Positions 1 to 9,900 of a stretch of DNA of 64,000 nucleotides are shown one piece after another (position 1 is the first letter of the stretch; each line of letters begins with the position of its first letter). The position numbers and the translations under genes are program-made. The stretch comes from Oscillospiraceae bacterium. GTDB lineage: Bacteria; Bacillota; Clostridia; Oscillospirales; CAG-272. The notes below the pieces were generated by a model, which ran no database searches, had not been told where the DNA came from, and was given only the letters and a program-made list of their open reading frames with translations. The stretch lies in assembly GCA_015063325.1 (NCBI GenBank), contig SVUK01000016.1, forward strand, positions 1 to 64,000, in the 5' to 3' direction.

Positions 1-56
1 GGTCGAAATTTAGGCGAGCAAATAGCGAGCAACTAAATTTCGGGAACCGCAACAGG
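1..56. repeat. R3 element, terminal fragment (cut by window edge)
   Basis: The first 56 bases match the right end of the ~195-bp R3 element seen at 50469-50663: an AAATTT-type stem with GCGAGCA repeats in the loop, ending in CCGCAACAGG. The rest of this copy lies outside the window. Confidence 0.75.
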
Positions 57-123
57 ATCATAACGGTCCGGCCGTCCCATCGAAAAACAGAGTTACTCTC
101 ACAAGTTGAGTTTAACTATATAC

Positions 124-212
124 GGAAGCGTATCGAAGTGGTCATAACGGCCCTGACTCGAAATCAGGTAGCCCGCAAGGGCTCGTGGGTTCGAATCCCA
201 CCGCTTCCGCCA
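124..212 (+). tRNA. tRNA-Ser (anticodon CGA)
   Basis: Acceptor stem GGAAGCG (124-130) pairs with CGCTTCC (202-208), followed by discriminator G and an encoded CCA (210-212). The anticodon stem CCTGA/TCAGG holds the loop CTCGAAA, giving anticodon CGA, which reads UCG. A long variable arm (TAGCCCGCAAGGGCTC) and a T-arm with GGTTCGAATCC are present; the long variable arm is typical of class II tRNA-Ser. The 3' part of this gene is echoed twice downstream, in the repeats at 211-360 and 3004-3153. Confidence 0.95.
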
Positions 213-360
213 AAAGAAAAAGTCGTCTTTTGACGACTTTTTTGTTTTGTAGGTGGGGTTCGAAGGGGAGCGGTAGTGAATGAAACGTCCGGTGGACGTT
301 TCAGAGCCGCGGAAGACCGAGCGCCGTCGAGGCGCGAGACCGAATCCCACCGCTTCCACC
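211..360. repeat. 150-bp direct repeat, copy A (tRNA 3'-end derived)
   Basis: Matches 3004-3153 at a constant offset of 2793 with only two differences seen (positions 250 and 358). It carries the tRNA terminator hairpin, a hairpin GAAACGTCC/GGACGTTTC, and ends in CCGAATCCCACCGCTTCCACC, almost the T-arm and acceptor end of the tRNA-Ser at 124-212. The two copies bracket the regulator and glycosyltransferase cassette, an arrangement like attachment-site duplication at a tRNA gene. No integrase is visible inside. Confidence 0.85.
217..244 (+). terminator. terminator of tRNA-Ser
   Basis: AAAGTCGTC, a TTTT loop and GACGACTTT followed by a T run, immediately after the tRNA CCA. A variant of the same hairpin occurs at 3159-3184. 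Confidence 0.85.
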
Positions 361-494
361 AAAACCACACGGCGAGAACCTTCTCCCTTTTTGCGGCAGC
401 AAAAAGGGAACCATGCGCGGCAAATACCATAGCAAAAAAGTTTGTTATCTACCGCCGTGCATATTGGTTCAGAGACCTTGATGGGTCACCATAC

Positions 495-525
495 AAAAAG
501 GCACTCCAAATCGGAGTGCCTTTTT
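495..525. terminator. bidirectional terminator
   Basis: AAAAAGGCACTCC (495-507), a 5-nt loop, then GGAGTGCCTTTTT (513-525). It is symmetrical enough to work on both strands and lies downstream of the minus-strand XRE gene. The rest of 361-583 holds one more hairpin (about 385-408) and no convincing gene. Confidence 0.75.
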
Positions 526-583
526 GTAATTGAACAGGAGTACTTTACAAACACGGCTCGCAAAAAAATCGTGGTTTCTTATG

Positions 584-787
584 CTATTCATCTTTGATAT
601 AAAGCAAAATATCCTCCACCCGACAATCCAAAAAGCTGCAAAGATCATTCAAGGTTACCGTGCTGATGGGTTTGTTATGTTTTAATCGGTCAAGCAAACT
701 CCGGCTGACATTGAATGTGTTGACGAGTTTATAGGTCGAAATCTTTTTTTCTTTCAACGTTTTATAAAGTGGCTCGTATGAAATCAT
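584..787 (-). CDS. Cro/CI-type (XRE) HTH transcriptional regulator
   Basis: A 67-residue single-domain protein. Residues 5-60 form a helix-turn-helix of the Cro/CI family: YKTLKEKKISTYKLVNTF, then VSRSLLDRLKHN as turn and recognition helix, then a C-terminal helix ending in VEDILLYI. The start has a GGGGTGAT site 5-10 bases upstream. It is divergent from the glycosyltransferase operon. A perfect palindrome GACAATTGTC (829-838), overlapping the -35 box of the operon promoter, is a plausible operator, but nothing shows this protein binds it. Like the glycosyltransferase genes it is AT-rich compared with the rest of the window. Confidence 0.85.
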   Translation of the reverse strand: MISYEPLYKTLKEKKISTYKLVNTFNVSRSLLDRLKHNKPISTVTLNDLCSFLDCRVEDILLYIKDE

Positions 788-826
788 ATTATCACCCCTT
801 TATAATGGTAAATTGTGCTCGCCTCC

Positions 827-855
827 TTGACAATTGTCTATATATAGAGTATAAT
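827..855 (+). promoter_or_regulatory. SigA promoter with overlapping palindrome, glycosyltransferase operon
   Basis: TTGACA (827-832), 17-bp spacer, TATAAT (850-855). The palindrome GACAATTGTC (829-838) covers the -35 box and is a likely repressor site. Confidence 0.85.
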
Positions 856-882
856 AAATAATAATGATTTGAGGAGGCCGGT

Positions 883-1890
883 ATGAAATTTGATCAACAA
901 TGTGTTTTTAGTGTTATTATGCCTTGTTACAATTCTGAACCATATTTAGAGGATGCTGTAAAGAGTCTTCTGGCACAAACATTCTCCGGTTGGGAATTGA
1001 TCGCTATAAATGATGGGTCAGTTGACAACACATTCAAAATTTTAGAATCCTATGCAGAAAAAGACCAGAGAATACGAGTATTTTCTAAAGAGAACGGCGG
1101 CTATGCAACTGCTATTTCGTACGGACTAGATAAAATTCGCGGAAAGTACTTTTTAATGATGGGGTCTGACGATAAACTTTATCCTACCTTGTTTGAAGAA
1201 ATCGCAAAACGTGTTCTTACTACAGAGCCGGATATTGTGTGTTTTAGAACAGCCCAAGTAAAAAGCAAGCAAATAATTGGCTATGCGGATTGTATTACGG
1301 AAGAAATATATGTGGAAAACACCTCGTTAAAAGAGATTGAAGAAAATTATGCAGATATTTGTAGCATTCTTTTTTCAAGAGACACATCTAAATGTTATAA
1401 AAGCAAACTTCTCTTTGAGCAACGGATGTTAGGCACAACCGGCCTAGACGCAGACAGCATTTTCTCTATGGTTTTCTGCCATAAAATATCATCGGTGCTT
1501 TTCTTACCGGTTGTGGGATACCATTGGACTTTGAGAGGCGACTCTATTTCCGGGAGACTAGCATCTCTCCAAGATAACACCGACCGATTAAGCAATTGGA
1601 AAGCATTTTTCAATTATTTATTGAAATTGCCACAAAAAGAAATCTGCAAAACCGAATCTTCATATTTGAGATATGTTGCAGATACGGTGTTCTACTATCT
1701 CCCTTGTGTAAAACTTTACGATTTCAAACGATTGAATTTTATTAGATCAGTGAACAGACTATATTTGAAAACAGCGAGAAAATGCAATATTCCCGTGCCA
1801 TTCAAAACAGTATTTCAAATGAAGTTCGTCTTTTTGACACAACTCATTAAAAGAACAGGCAAAAGGTTTTCTGTAGGCCCTAAAAAATGA
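883..1890 (+). CDS. family 2 glycosyltransferase (GT2, GT-A fold)
   Basis: A 335-residue enzyme expected to transfer a sugar from a nucleotide-sugar donor to a cell-surface glycan or lipid-linked acceptor at the inner face of the membrane. The GT2 start is clear: FSVIMPCYNSEPYLEDAVKS at about 9-28, then IAINDGSVDNT (DGS donor-binding motif), ENGGYATA, and the metal-binding MGSDD at about 103-107. The C-terminal third is basic and hydrophobic, without an obvious membrane helix. SD GAGGAGG lies about 8 bases before ATG. It is probably co-transcribed with the next GT2 gene, 52 bp downstream. AT-rich codon use suggests horizontal acquisition. Donor and acceptor cannot be predicted. Confidence 0.9.
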   Translation: MKFDQQCVFSVIMPCYNSEPYLEDAVKSLLAQTFSGWELIAINDGSVDNTFKILESYAEKDQRIRVFSKENGGYATAISYGLDKIRGKYFLMMGSDDKLYPTLFEEIAKRVLTTEPDIVCFRTAQVKSKQIIGYADCITEEIYVENTSLKEIEENYADICSILFSRDTSKCYKSKLLFEQRMLGTTGLDADSIFSMVFCHKISSVLFLPVVGYHWTLRGDSISGRLASLQDNTDRLSNWKAFFNYLLKLPQKEICKTESSYLRYVADTVFYYLPCVKLYDFKRLNFIRSVNRLYLKTARKCNIPVPFKTVFQMKFVFLTQLIKRTGKRFSVGPKK

Positions 1891-1942
1891 TTGGCAGACA
1901 AAAGAAAGAAAAACAATTAAATTCGCTCGGGAGGTCAATTTT

Positions 1943-2947
1943 ATGATGCTTTCAATTATAATACCCGCTTACAACTGTGAAAAATACATTTGCGAATGCC
2001 TTGATTCATGTTTGGAGCAAGACATTCCTGCCAATGATTACGAAATTATTTGTATTGATGACGGTTCTACTGATAAAACCACTGAAATTCTTGATGGCTA
2101 TGCGGCAAAATATATCCAGATAAAGCTTATCCATCAAAAAAACAGCGGTGTTTCGGCAGCGAGAAATACAGGTATTGAGCAGGCAAAAGGCGATTATATT
2201 TGGTTCGTCGATGCAGACGATTTAATTCAGGAAAATATACTCTCTGAATTAAGTTCTATTTTATCTGAAAGCGAAAATGATATATTTTTCTTGAAAACGT
2301 ATTTTTTTGAAGATGAACTTACGGAGGACGAATATAGAAAGAAGAAACGTAGGGAATTGATGCCAACGGAGATTCGGAGCACAACTTGTACACAAAAACT
2401 TTTTAGAAGAGAAATTATTGAAAAGAACCATATTCGATACTTATCGGAAATCAGTTTTGGTGAAGATACTCTATTTGTTTTTGACTATCTTAAATATACA
2501 AAACGATCCGGAACGCTTGATATTCCGACTTATTTTCAGAGAAGACATTCGGATTCTCTTACCCTTGCGGGAAACAAACTGGAACGAGAGTGCAGGAGGA
2601 TTGATTCTGTCTGTAAAATTATTAATTACTTAGTTGAAGAATATCAAACAGATCCTGATTCTTTGAAGGATAGAACAAGAAAATATATCTATTCAACAAG
2701 AAAGTACTTGATGGATCTTCTTACTGAACTTCCTTTAAAGGAAGGAACTCGTCTAATTAAAAGATTTTCTTCGCTAGGCATTTTTGAAATCGAGAAAAAC
2801 GTGCCGAGGTGCGGAAAAGCTGAAAAGGTTTATCCTTACTGCCATTATTATTTTACGCATTGTTTATTTCTTTTTAGGGAGAAGGTAGCAATCAGACTAT
2901 TTCATCCTATTCGTACATTGAAGCATATTTTCAAGGGGGCGAAATAA
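1943..2947 (+). CDS. family 2 glycosyltransferase (GT2, GT-A fold)
   Basis: A 334-residue second glycosyltransferase of the cassette. Motifs in order: LSIIIPAYNCEKYICECLDS near the N terminus, ICIDDGSTDKT, QKNSGVSAARNTG (the conserved GxSxARNxG segment), and WFVDADD as the DxD-type metal site. The second half contains the acceptor-side FGEDTLFVFDYL segment. Two adjacent ATG codons (1943, 1946) follow a GGGAGG site. It is AT-rich like its neighbour. Together the pair looks like a small surface-polysaccharide variation cassette. No flippase or polymerase is present, so it must depend on a pathway elsewhere. Confidence 0.9.
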   Translation: MMLSIIIPAYNCEKYICECLDSCLEQDIPANDYEIICIDDGSTDKTTEILDGYAAKYIQIKLIHQKNSGVSAARNTGIEQAKGDYIWFVDADDLIQENILSELSSILSESENDIFFLKTYFFEDELTEDEYRKKKRRELMPTEIRSTTCTQKLFRREIIEKNHIRYLSEISFGEDTLFVFDYLKYTKRSGTLDIPTYFQRRHSDSLTLAGNKLERECRRIDSVCKIINYLVEEYQTDPDSLKDRTRKYIYSTRKYLMDLLTELPLKEGTRLIKRFSSLGIFEIEKNVPRCGKAEKVYPYCHYYFTHCLFLFREKVAIRLFHPIRTLKHIFKGAK

Positions 2948-3003
2948 TACTTGCGTTTCTGATAAATCTTTTTTTGAAAGGCAGTATTTTCGTACTAGTA
3001 TCA

Positions 3004-3153
3004 CAAAAGAAAAAGTCGTCTTTTGACGACTTTTTTGTTTTGCAGGTGGGGTTCGAAGGGGAGCGGTAGTGAATGAAACGTCCGGTGGACGTTTCAGAGC
3101 CGCGGAAGACCGAGCGCCGTCGAGGCGCGAGACCGAATCCCACCGCTTCCGCC
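3004..3153. repeat. 150-bp direct repeat, copy B (tRNA 3'-end derived)
   Basis: Near-identical partner of 211-360. It ends in CCGCTTCCGCCA, a better match to the true tRNA 3' end than copy A, and is followed by a second tRNA-type terminator. It marks the right boundary of the AT-rich cassette. Confidence 0.85.
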
Positions 3154-3158
3154 AAAAG

Positions 3159-3184
3159 AAAAAGTCGTCTTTTGTCGACTTTTT
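3159..3184 (+). terminator. terminator-like hairpin after repeat B
   Basis: AAAAAGTCG, loop TCTTTTG, CGACTTTTT plus further T residues. It is a variant of the tRNA-Ser terminator, so copy B carries the tRNA end together with its terminator. Confidence 0.7.
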
Positions 3185-3282
3185 CTTTTTTGGATCGTGG
3201 GTCCACCTCCCCGAACCATGCCTGCTTTTTTGAAATAGTCAGGTTAAACTTTTTTTACTTAAAGTCTCCTTTGTTCCGCCTA

Positions 3283-3311
3283 TTGACAGCCGCGGTGGGG
3301 TATGCTATAAT
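3283..3311 (+). promoter_or_regulatory. SigA promoter of small lipoprotein gene
   Basis: Perfect TTGACA (3283-3288), 17-bp spacer, TATAAT (3306-3311); ATG follows at 3386. Confidence 0.9.
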
Positions 3312-3385
3312 AAATTGAATTGTGTTGTCTAAACCTTTGTTGCTACTCTGAATCAAATTTGATAAATAAAAAAGGAGACCTCCTG

Positions 3386-3799
3386 ATGAAAAAAATATCA
3401 AGAATTTTACCGCTTTTATTCGCGTTGTTTTTGCTGACCCTTTCGTTTGCCGCCTGCAGTTCAAAGGCGGAGCTGATGGATTTTAAGACTCTTTATCAAC
3501 GCTACAACGAAGCCGGGTACACGGTGGAAGCCGGCGATGAAGTTGAACAATCCGAAAGCACCGCATTTGCCTCTGTCTATGCACAAAAAATAACGCTTGA
3601 AGGAAAAGAGCTTGCGCAAATTGTTTATTACAAGACCGAAGAAGACGCGCAGAAAGGTTTGGAAACCTCCGCAGAGTTGTTTGCTTTGATGGCAAAAGCC
3701 GCTGACGGATACGTTTCTCCGCTGGAGTACGGCCGGGACAGAACGGTGGTTTATTTCGGCACGAAAAACGCGTTGGACATTTTCCGCGAGAAAAACTGA
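3386..3799 (+). CDS. small lipoprotein of unknown function
   Basis: A 137-residue protein starting at ATG 3386, which is preceded by AAAGGAGACC. Residues 1-23 are a lipoprotein signal peptide ending at a lipobox with Cys24 (FAAC), so the mature protein should be tethered outside the membrane. The mature part is a short alpha/beta domain without a motif I recognise (LYQRYNEAGYTVEAGDEVE near its start; YYKTEEDAQKGLETSAELF in the middle). It has its own consensus promoter and a strong terminator, so it is a single-gene unit. Confidence 0.8.
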   Translation: MKKISRILPLLFALFLLTLSFAACSSKAELMDFKTLYQRYNEAGYTVEAGDEVEQSESTAFASVYAQKITLEGKELAQIVYYKTEEDAQKGLETSAELFALMAKAADGYVSPLEYGRDRTVVYFGTKNALDIFREKN

Positions 3800-3839
3800 C
3801 CCTCGGAAGAAAAAACGAGAAGAAAAAATAAAAATAAAG

Positions 3840-3884
3840 CAAGCGAGGGCGTTTCGGATTTTCCGAACCGCCCTCGCTTGTTTT
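3840..3884. terminator. bidirectional terminator between convergent genes
   Basis: CAAGCGAGGGCG (3840-3851) pairs with CGCCCTCGCTTG (3869-3880), with an inner TTTCGGA/TCCGAA extension and TTTT after it. It separates the lipoprotein gene from the convergent giant surface-protein gene. A second 13-bp inverted repeat (3881-3893 with 3904-3916) follows directly. Confidence 0.85.
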
Positions 3885-3945
3885 CATATCGCCTCCACCG
3901 GGCGGCGATATGAAAACTCGTAGGTTTACTGATTTTCAAAATTCA

Positions 3946-6900
3946 TCAGGCGTCATTTTGCCCGGATTTTTCAGAATCTCCGGAGACTTCCGCCTGCTCC
4001 TTCTTTTTCTTTCGGCGAACCTTGATTCTCCACCGGACGACCAAGACGACTGCAACGATGAAAACGATCAAAACCGCTACCGAGCCAAGGAAGAGCGGAG
4101 AAACAAAGAACTGCCACAACCCGGTGTCGATTATTTCGGGCGGACGGTTGGAGATGATTGAGAAACTTGCCTCATAAACCTGCTCACGCGCCTCTCCGGT
4201 TGCGGTTTCGCTGACCTGCGGTGACCATCCGCGGAAGACAAAGCGGTTTTCTCCTTCGTCCGGCAGGGTGGGATCCTCGGGAAGTTCGATCGTTTCGCCG
4301 AACGCATAGTCCCTTTCGGAAAGGACGGTCCCATTGCAAACGAACACGATATGGTAAACGATGGGGGTGATATGCAGTTTGACGGTCAAGGATTCGGCGG
4401 GCATGGTAAAGGAGGCTCCGACCTCGCTCTCGGTTCCCTTTTCATCCACCAGCGTTGCGCCTGTAAATTCGTATCCGTAATCGCAAACAACGTCAAGCAG
4501 AATCGTCTCGCCGCTCTCGGCGTAGTCGGGCAGTGTAGAATAGTACTCCTCGTCGCATTGGTAAATCAAACGGTATTGAAGCTTGCAAACCACCGTTTTG
4601 CCAACAGAAATCGAATAGGTTGCCAGCCTTGCGGTAGTATCCACCGATTGGGGCGTTAATTTTTTCAGGGTTTCCCCGTCGGCGTCATAAACGGTCAGAA
4701 TTTGATTTTCAGAGTAGGAGAGGGAGACCTGATAGGAAAGATCGGTTTGCAGGAAGGTTCCTTCAGCGTCGGCAAAATCGACCCGGAAACTGTGATCTTC
4801 GATATTTTCCGTCCATTGAACGCGCGCCATTTCGGGAAGCGTTTCCTTTAGGGCGGCGGCATCCAACGTTACGGTTGCCGTTTCGCGCTCCAGCGAAATC
4901 GTTTTTCCATCCTCGGCGGCAAAGTCAATGGCGTTTTTCAAATCCAGTTCATCCCGTTCAACCTCCACAATTACGCTCTCGTCGGTGGTTTGGGTATTGT
5001 GGGTATTTCCGTCGGCGTCTTTCACCAGCGGCGATTTTTGCCAAACCGCCGTATAGGTTGCATTGGCGGTGGCAGGCAGAAGCTTCGGCGACCACCCGGC
5101 AAAGGTATAGCAATACAGCTCGTCGTTTTCGCGCGTCGGCGTTCGATCAAAGATCGGCAGTTCGCCGTTGGGGGTCTGCGAAAGAATCGGTTCCCCGTTT
5201 CCGAGATCCCATGTGGTCAGATAGAACCGCGGCGCCGCTTTCCAGCGCGCGATGTAAACAGTGTCTTCGGTCACCGCCCGCAATTCGGGCGACCAGCCGG
5301 TAAAGGTGTAAAAATACAATTCGTCAATGTCTTTGGTCGGCGTTCCTTCATATTCGGGAAGCGCACCGAAGGGAAGCGAGACCGCGGTTTGCATGCCGTC
5401 AACATCCCAAATTACAGTATAAAGCCGCGTTGAAGTTTCCCAAACGGCGGTGTAGGTCGCGTCTTCGATCACGGCGACGATCTCGGGACTCCAGCCGGCG
5501 AAAGAATAGGTCCGTTGCGCGTCGGGCGCTTTAGTTGGCGTTCCTTCATAGTTGGGAAGTTCGCCGAATGCGTAGATTTGGGTTGTAAAGTTTCCGTCAC
5601 CAAGGTCCCATGTCACGGTATAAAGTCGCGCGTCGGATTTCCATACGGCGGCATAGGTCACGTCATCGGTGACAACCGAAACTTCGGGCGACCAACCGGC
5701 GAAAACGAAAGACGTTTGCTCATCCTGCGGCTTGGCAGGAATACCGTCATAATGCGGAAGCTCGCCGTAAACATAAGTTTCGGCGGTTATAACACCGTCG
5801 CCGAGGTCCCATGTCACAGTGTAAAGGCGCGGCGCAGCGTTCCATTTTGCGGTGTAGGTCGCATTTTCGGTCACAAAGGAAATTTCGGGCGACCAACCGG
5901 CAAAGGTGTAGGTATAGCGTTCGTCGGGCAATTTCGTCGGCGTTCCCTCAAATTGCGGCAGTTCGCCGAACGCATAAGTCTCGATGATTCGATTTGTGCC
6001 GAGCGCCCAGACCACAGTGTAGGGGCGCGCGCCGGACGACCAAACGGCGGTATAGGTAACGTCCCCGGTTACTTCTGTGATTTCGGGCGACCAGCCGGCA
6101 AAGGAATAGGTGTTCTGTTCGTCCTGCGTCCGGGTGGGGGTTCCTTCAAATTGCGGCAACGCACCATAGGGGAAAAGCTCGGAAATCGAATTGCCGTCCC
6201 AAAGGTCCCATGTCACGGTGTAGAAACGCCGTATCGGTTGGAATTGAGCGGTATAAACGGCATCCTCTTTCACCAGGGTCGGTTCGGGACTCCAGCCGGT
6301 AAATGTGTAGGTGAACTGCTCGTCCTGTTCTTTGGTCGGGGTTCTGTCGAACTGCGGCAGGGAGCCGTAGGGGATGGATTCGGACGTCGTTGTGCCGTTC
6401 ACGCTCCATGTGATGGTATAGAGCCGCGGCGAAGGTTCCCATAGCGCCGTATAGGTCGCGTTTGCAGTTACCGATGTGATTTCGGGCGACCAACCGGCGA
6501 AAGAATAGGTGTAACGTTCATTTTGCGGTTTGGATGGCGTTCCATCAAACTGCGGAAGCGCGCCGTAGGGGAGCGAGACCGAAGTTTGCGCTCCGTCCAC
6601 GTCCCAGGTTACGGTATAGAGCCGCGGCGAGGGTTCCCAAAGGGCGGTGTAGGTTACGTTGGCGATTACCGACGTAATCTCGGGAGACCAGCCGGCAAAG
6701 GTATAGGTGAAACGTTCATCTTGCGGCTTGGTCGGGGTTCCCTCAAACTGCGGCGTTTCGCCGTAGGGGTAGGTTTCGGTAAAACGCGTTTCGCCGAGGT
6801 CCCAAACAACCGTGTAGGGGCGCGCGCCGGACGACCAAATTGCCGTGTAGGTTACGTTTGCAGTTACTTCGGCAATTTCGGGCGACCAACCGGCAAAGGT

Positions 6901-9900
6901 ATAAACGTTCTGCCCATCCGGCTCTTTGGTGGGGGTTCCCTCGTACTGAGGCAGAACACCGTAGGGGAGCGAGACCGAAGTTTGCGCTCCGTCTACATTC
7001 CAGGTTACGGTATAAAGCCGCGGCGAAGAATTCCAAATAGCGGTGTAGGTTGCGTTGGCGGTTACCGACGTAATTTCGGGCAACCAGCCGGCAAAGGTAT
7101 AGGTATTGCGTTCGTCCTGTTCTTTGGTGGGGGTTCCCTCAAACTGCGGCGTTTCGCCGTAAAGGTAGGTTTCGGTTATCCGATTCGTTCCGCCGAGATC
7201 CCAAACCACGGTGTAAGGGCGCGGCGATGGTTCCCAAAGGGCGGTATAGGTAGTGTTCCCTGTCACCGGCACAAGTTTGGGCGACCAGCCGGTAAAGTTA
7301 TAAATATTGCGTTCGTCCGGAGCTTTGATCGGCGTATCGGAATACTGCGGCATATCACCGTAGGCGAGCAGTTCGGAAAGCGGTTTGCCGTCCCCGACGT
7401 CCCATGTCACGGTGTAAAAACGACGCACCGGTTGCCACAAGGCAGTGTAAACAGCGGCGGATTTTACCGGCACAATTTCGGGGCTCCAGCCGATAAAGGT
7501 ATATGTGTATTGCGCGTCCTGTGCTTTGGTCGGGGTACCTTCAAATTGCGGAAGCGCACCGTAGGGAAGCGAGACCGACGTTTGCGCGCCGTCCACGTCC
7601 CAGGTTACGGTATAGAGCCGCGGCGAGGACGACCAAAGGGCGGTATAAGTTGTGTTTGCGGTTGCCGGCACAAGTTCGGGCGACCAGCCGGCGAAGGTGT
7701 AGACATTGCGTTCGTCGGGATCTTTGGTCGGCGTACCGAAATACTGCGGCGTCGTTCCGTAGGCGAAAGATTCGGTGGTTGTAGTGCCGTTTCCAAGGTC
7801 CCAAGTGATTTGGCAGAACAACGGATATGCCTGCCACAAGGCGGTATAGGTCACGTTGCCGGTAACCGGAAGAATTTCCTGCGACCAGCCGGCAAAGCGA
7901 TAGAAATTGGCTGCGTCATCCGGGCGAACGGGGGAATCGGGCGCAACGGGGCGCTCGCCATATTCGACCGAATTCGTGACCGACGACTCCCAAAGCTCCC
8001 AGGTAACCGAATAACTTCTCTTTTCACGGGCAAAGAGGGGAGAGAGCGAAAGATTGGTTTGGATCGAATCAAGCAAAAGCGGTTCAGTAGCGCCGCTCCC
8101 GGTGGGAATCCACCCAAGGAAGGTATAGGAATACTGCTCGGTTTGATAATCGGAGAGAACGGGGGGCGTTTGCACCGACTGACCGTATTCGACCGTGCGG
8201 TGCTCCAGCTCGGAGCCGTCGGTTTTATAGAAAACGACGGTGCGTTTGTTTTCAAAGGTTGCCGTTTTGGAAATGGATTTGGAAAAGGAAAGCGTTTGTC
8301 CCCTGCCCTTTGCCGCACGATTGGGAAGAAGACCGGCGTCGTATTGCGCAAGAAGTGCCTCTTCCGCCGGGGTGAGCGGTTCAAAATCCGGCTCGGTGCC
8401 GGGCGCGGCGACAACCTCAGGGGCGACCGGCTCGGCGCCGGGGGCTTCCACCGGCGTGGGCGCGCCGTACAGAGATGGATCGGGGGGAAGCTCTTTCGTC
8501 GGCTTTTCCACAGCGGCAGGCGCCTGCGGCGCTTCAATCCAATCGGTGGGAAAAGCAGTGCCGACCGGGTCCGCATCGTTATTATCGGAAGGACGAAGCG
8601 CAGATTCAACCAAATCGCCCACGATCAGATTGCCGTCTCCGCCCGGAAGCGGAAGATTGAGATTCACCGTTTCAAAATCGTCGAGGAGCGCTTGCAGGAT
8701 GTAAAGCTGAGACAGAAACTGACGAAAATGCGGGATTTTCTCGGGGTATTTTGTTTTCATTGCGGTCTGCGCCGGCGAATATGCATAAATGGCGCGAATG
8801 CTGTCGTACAAATTCCCCATCTGCACGCGCAGGGTGTTGTAGTTTTCGCAATAGACCGCATACAGCGCTTGCTTTTTCTCAAATTCGGTTTGGTATTGGG
8901 CGTTTCTCGCCTCGTCGTATTTTTCAAGGATCGGACGAAGCAGAAGCGTTGCTCTTTTTGCAAGATTGATGGACGCTTTCGGCGCGCCGGCGTCGATCAG
9001 GGCGCCGCTGTTGTCCAGCACCGAGTCCACCGTTTCGCCCATGACGCTGGGGAAGAAGCACCAGAAGTTTTCGTCGGTGGTGGCGATGAACATGGTTTCC
9101 ATGATTGCAAGGCAGCTGTCAATTTTTTGCATGACCTGCGCATAGGAGCCGTATTGCTCCATGGCGCCGGTGTATTCGGCAAGCAGACGGCGGTAGTTGT
9201 TGTAGGCGGACCATGCCGCAGAGAGCGTTTGATATTCCACCACACTTGCGTCGTAGGCGGCTTTGGCGGCAAGGTAGTTTTCGTAATTCTGCTGTTTCTG
9301 TTCCCAGCGCGCGTGCGCCTTTTCATAGGTTTCCAAAACCTCGCAATAGGCTTGGTAGCGCACCGTTTGCTCTACCCATTCGGCATGGTCGATTTCGTAA
9401 GCGTCCAATCGGTCGCGGATTTCTTTTGCAACCGGGAAAGCGCCGGTTAAGATCGCGTCGGCGGTTTCCGCCGAGAGCGCGACCGTCCAGGCGTAGTCCA
9501 CCGTAAACTCAACCGATCCGGAATTCCAAAGGTCAGCGCGCGTGCAGGAATAAAGATTTCCGATTTTGGAAAGCAACTGCTCGGCTCCATCCGCAAAGCG
9601 AATGGATTGCGGAACCCAAACCACTTCCTCGCCGTTGCGCGCGGTGTAGCGGAAGGCGGATGCGGAAACGGTCAGCTCTCCCTTGGTACCGTCATAATTC
9701 CAAAAGACGAGCGAATCGGGAAGCGCGGCGGTCGAATAGGAAAACGAAAGCGAATCTTCGGAGCGCAAATAGGAACGCTCAAAGTCGGTCAGCGGCGTTT
9801 CGTCGGCAAAAAAGAGGTCGAAAAGGTCGTCCGCCGAAATGGTTGCAACCGAAACACCGTTGTCGTCATAGCGCAGATCCTGCCCGGCTGTGCTAACCGA

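Noticed and set aside
335..360. Additional tRNA genes at 335-360 and 3128-3153
   Set aside because: Only the T-arm/acceptor end is present; no D-arm or anticodon arm, so these are tRNA-derived repeat ends.
7851..8609. Antisense/alternate-frame 252-codon frame in the surface-protein gene
   Set aside because: Pro/Arg-rich translation of the wrong frame of the same coding strand; no start signals.
6523..9450. A 975-codon open frame on the + strand, antisense to the giant surface protein
   Set aside because: It mirrors the repeat structure and codon bias of the real minus-strand gene, is Arg/Gly-rich with no recognisable domain, and has no promoter or ribosome site.
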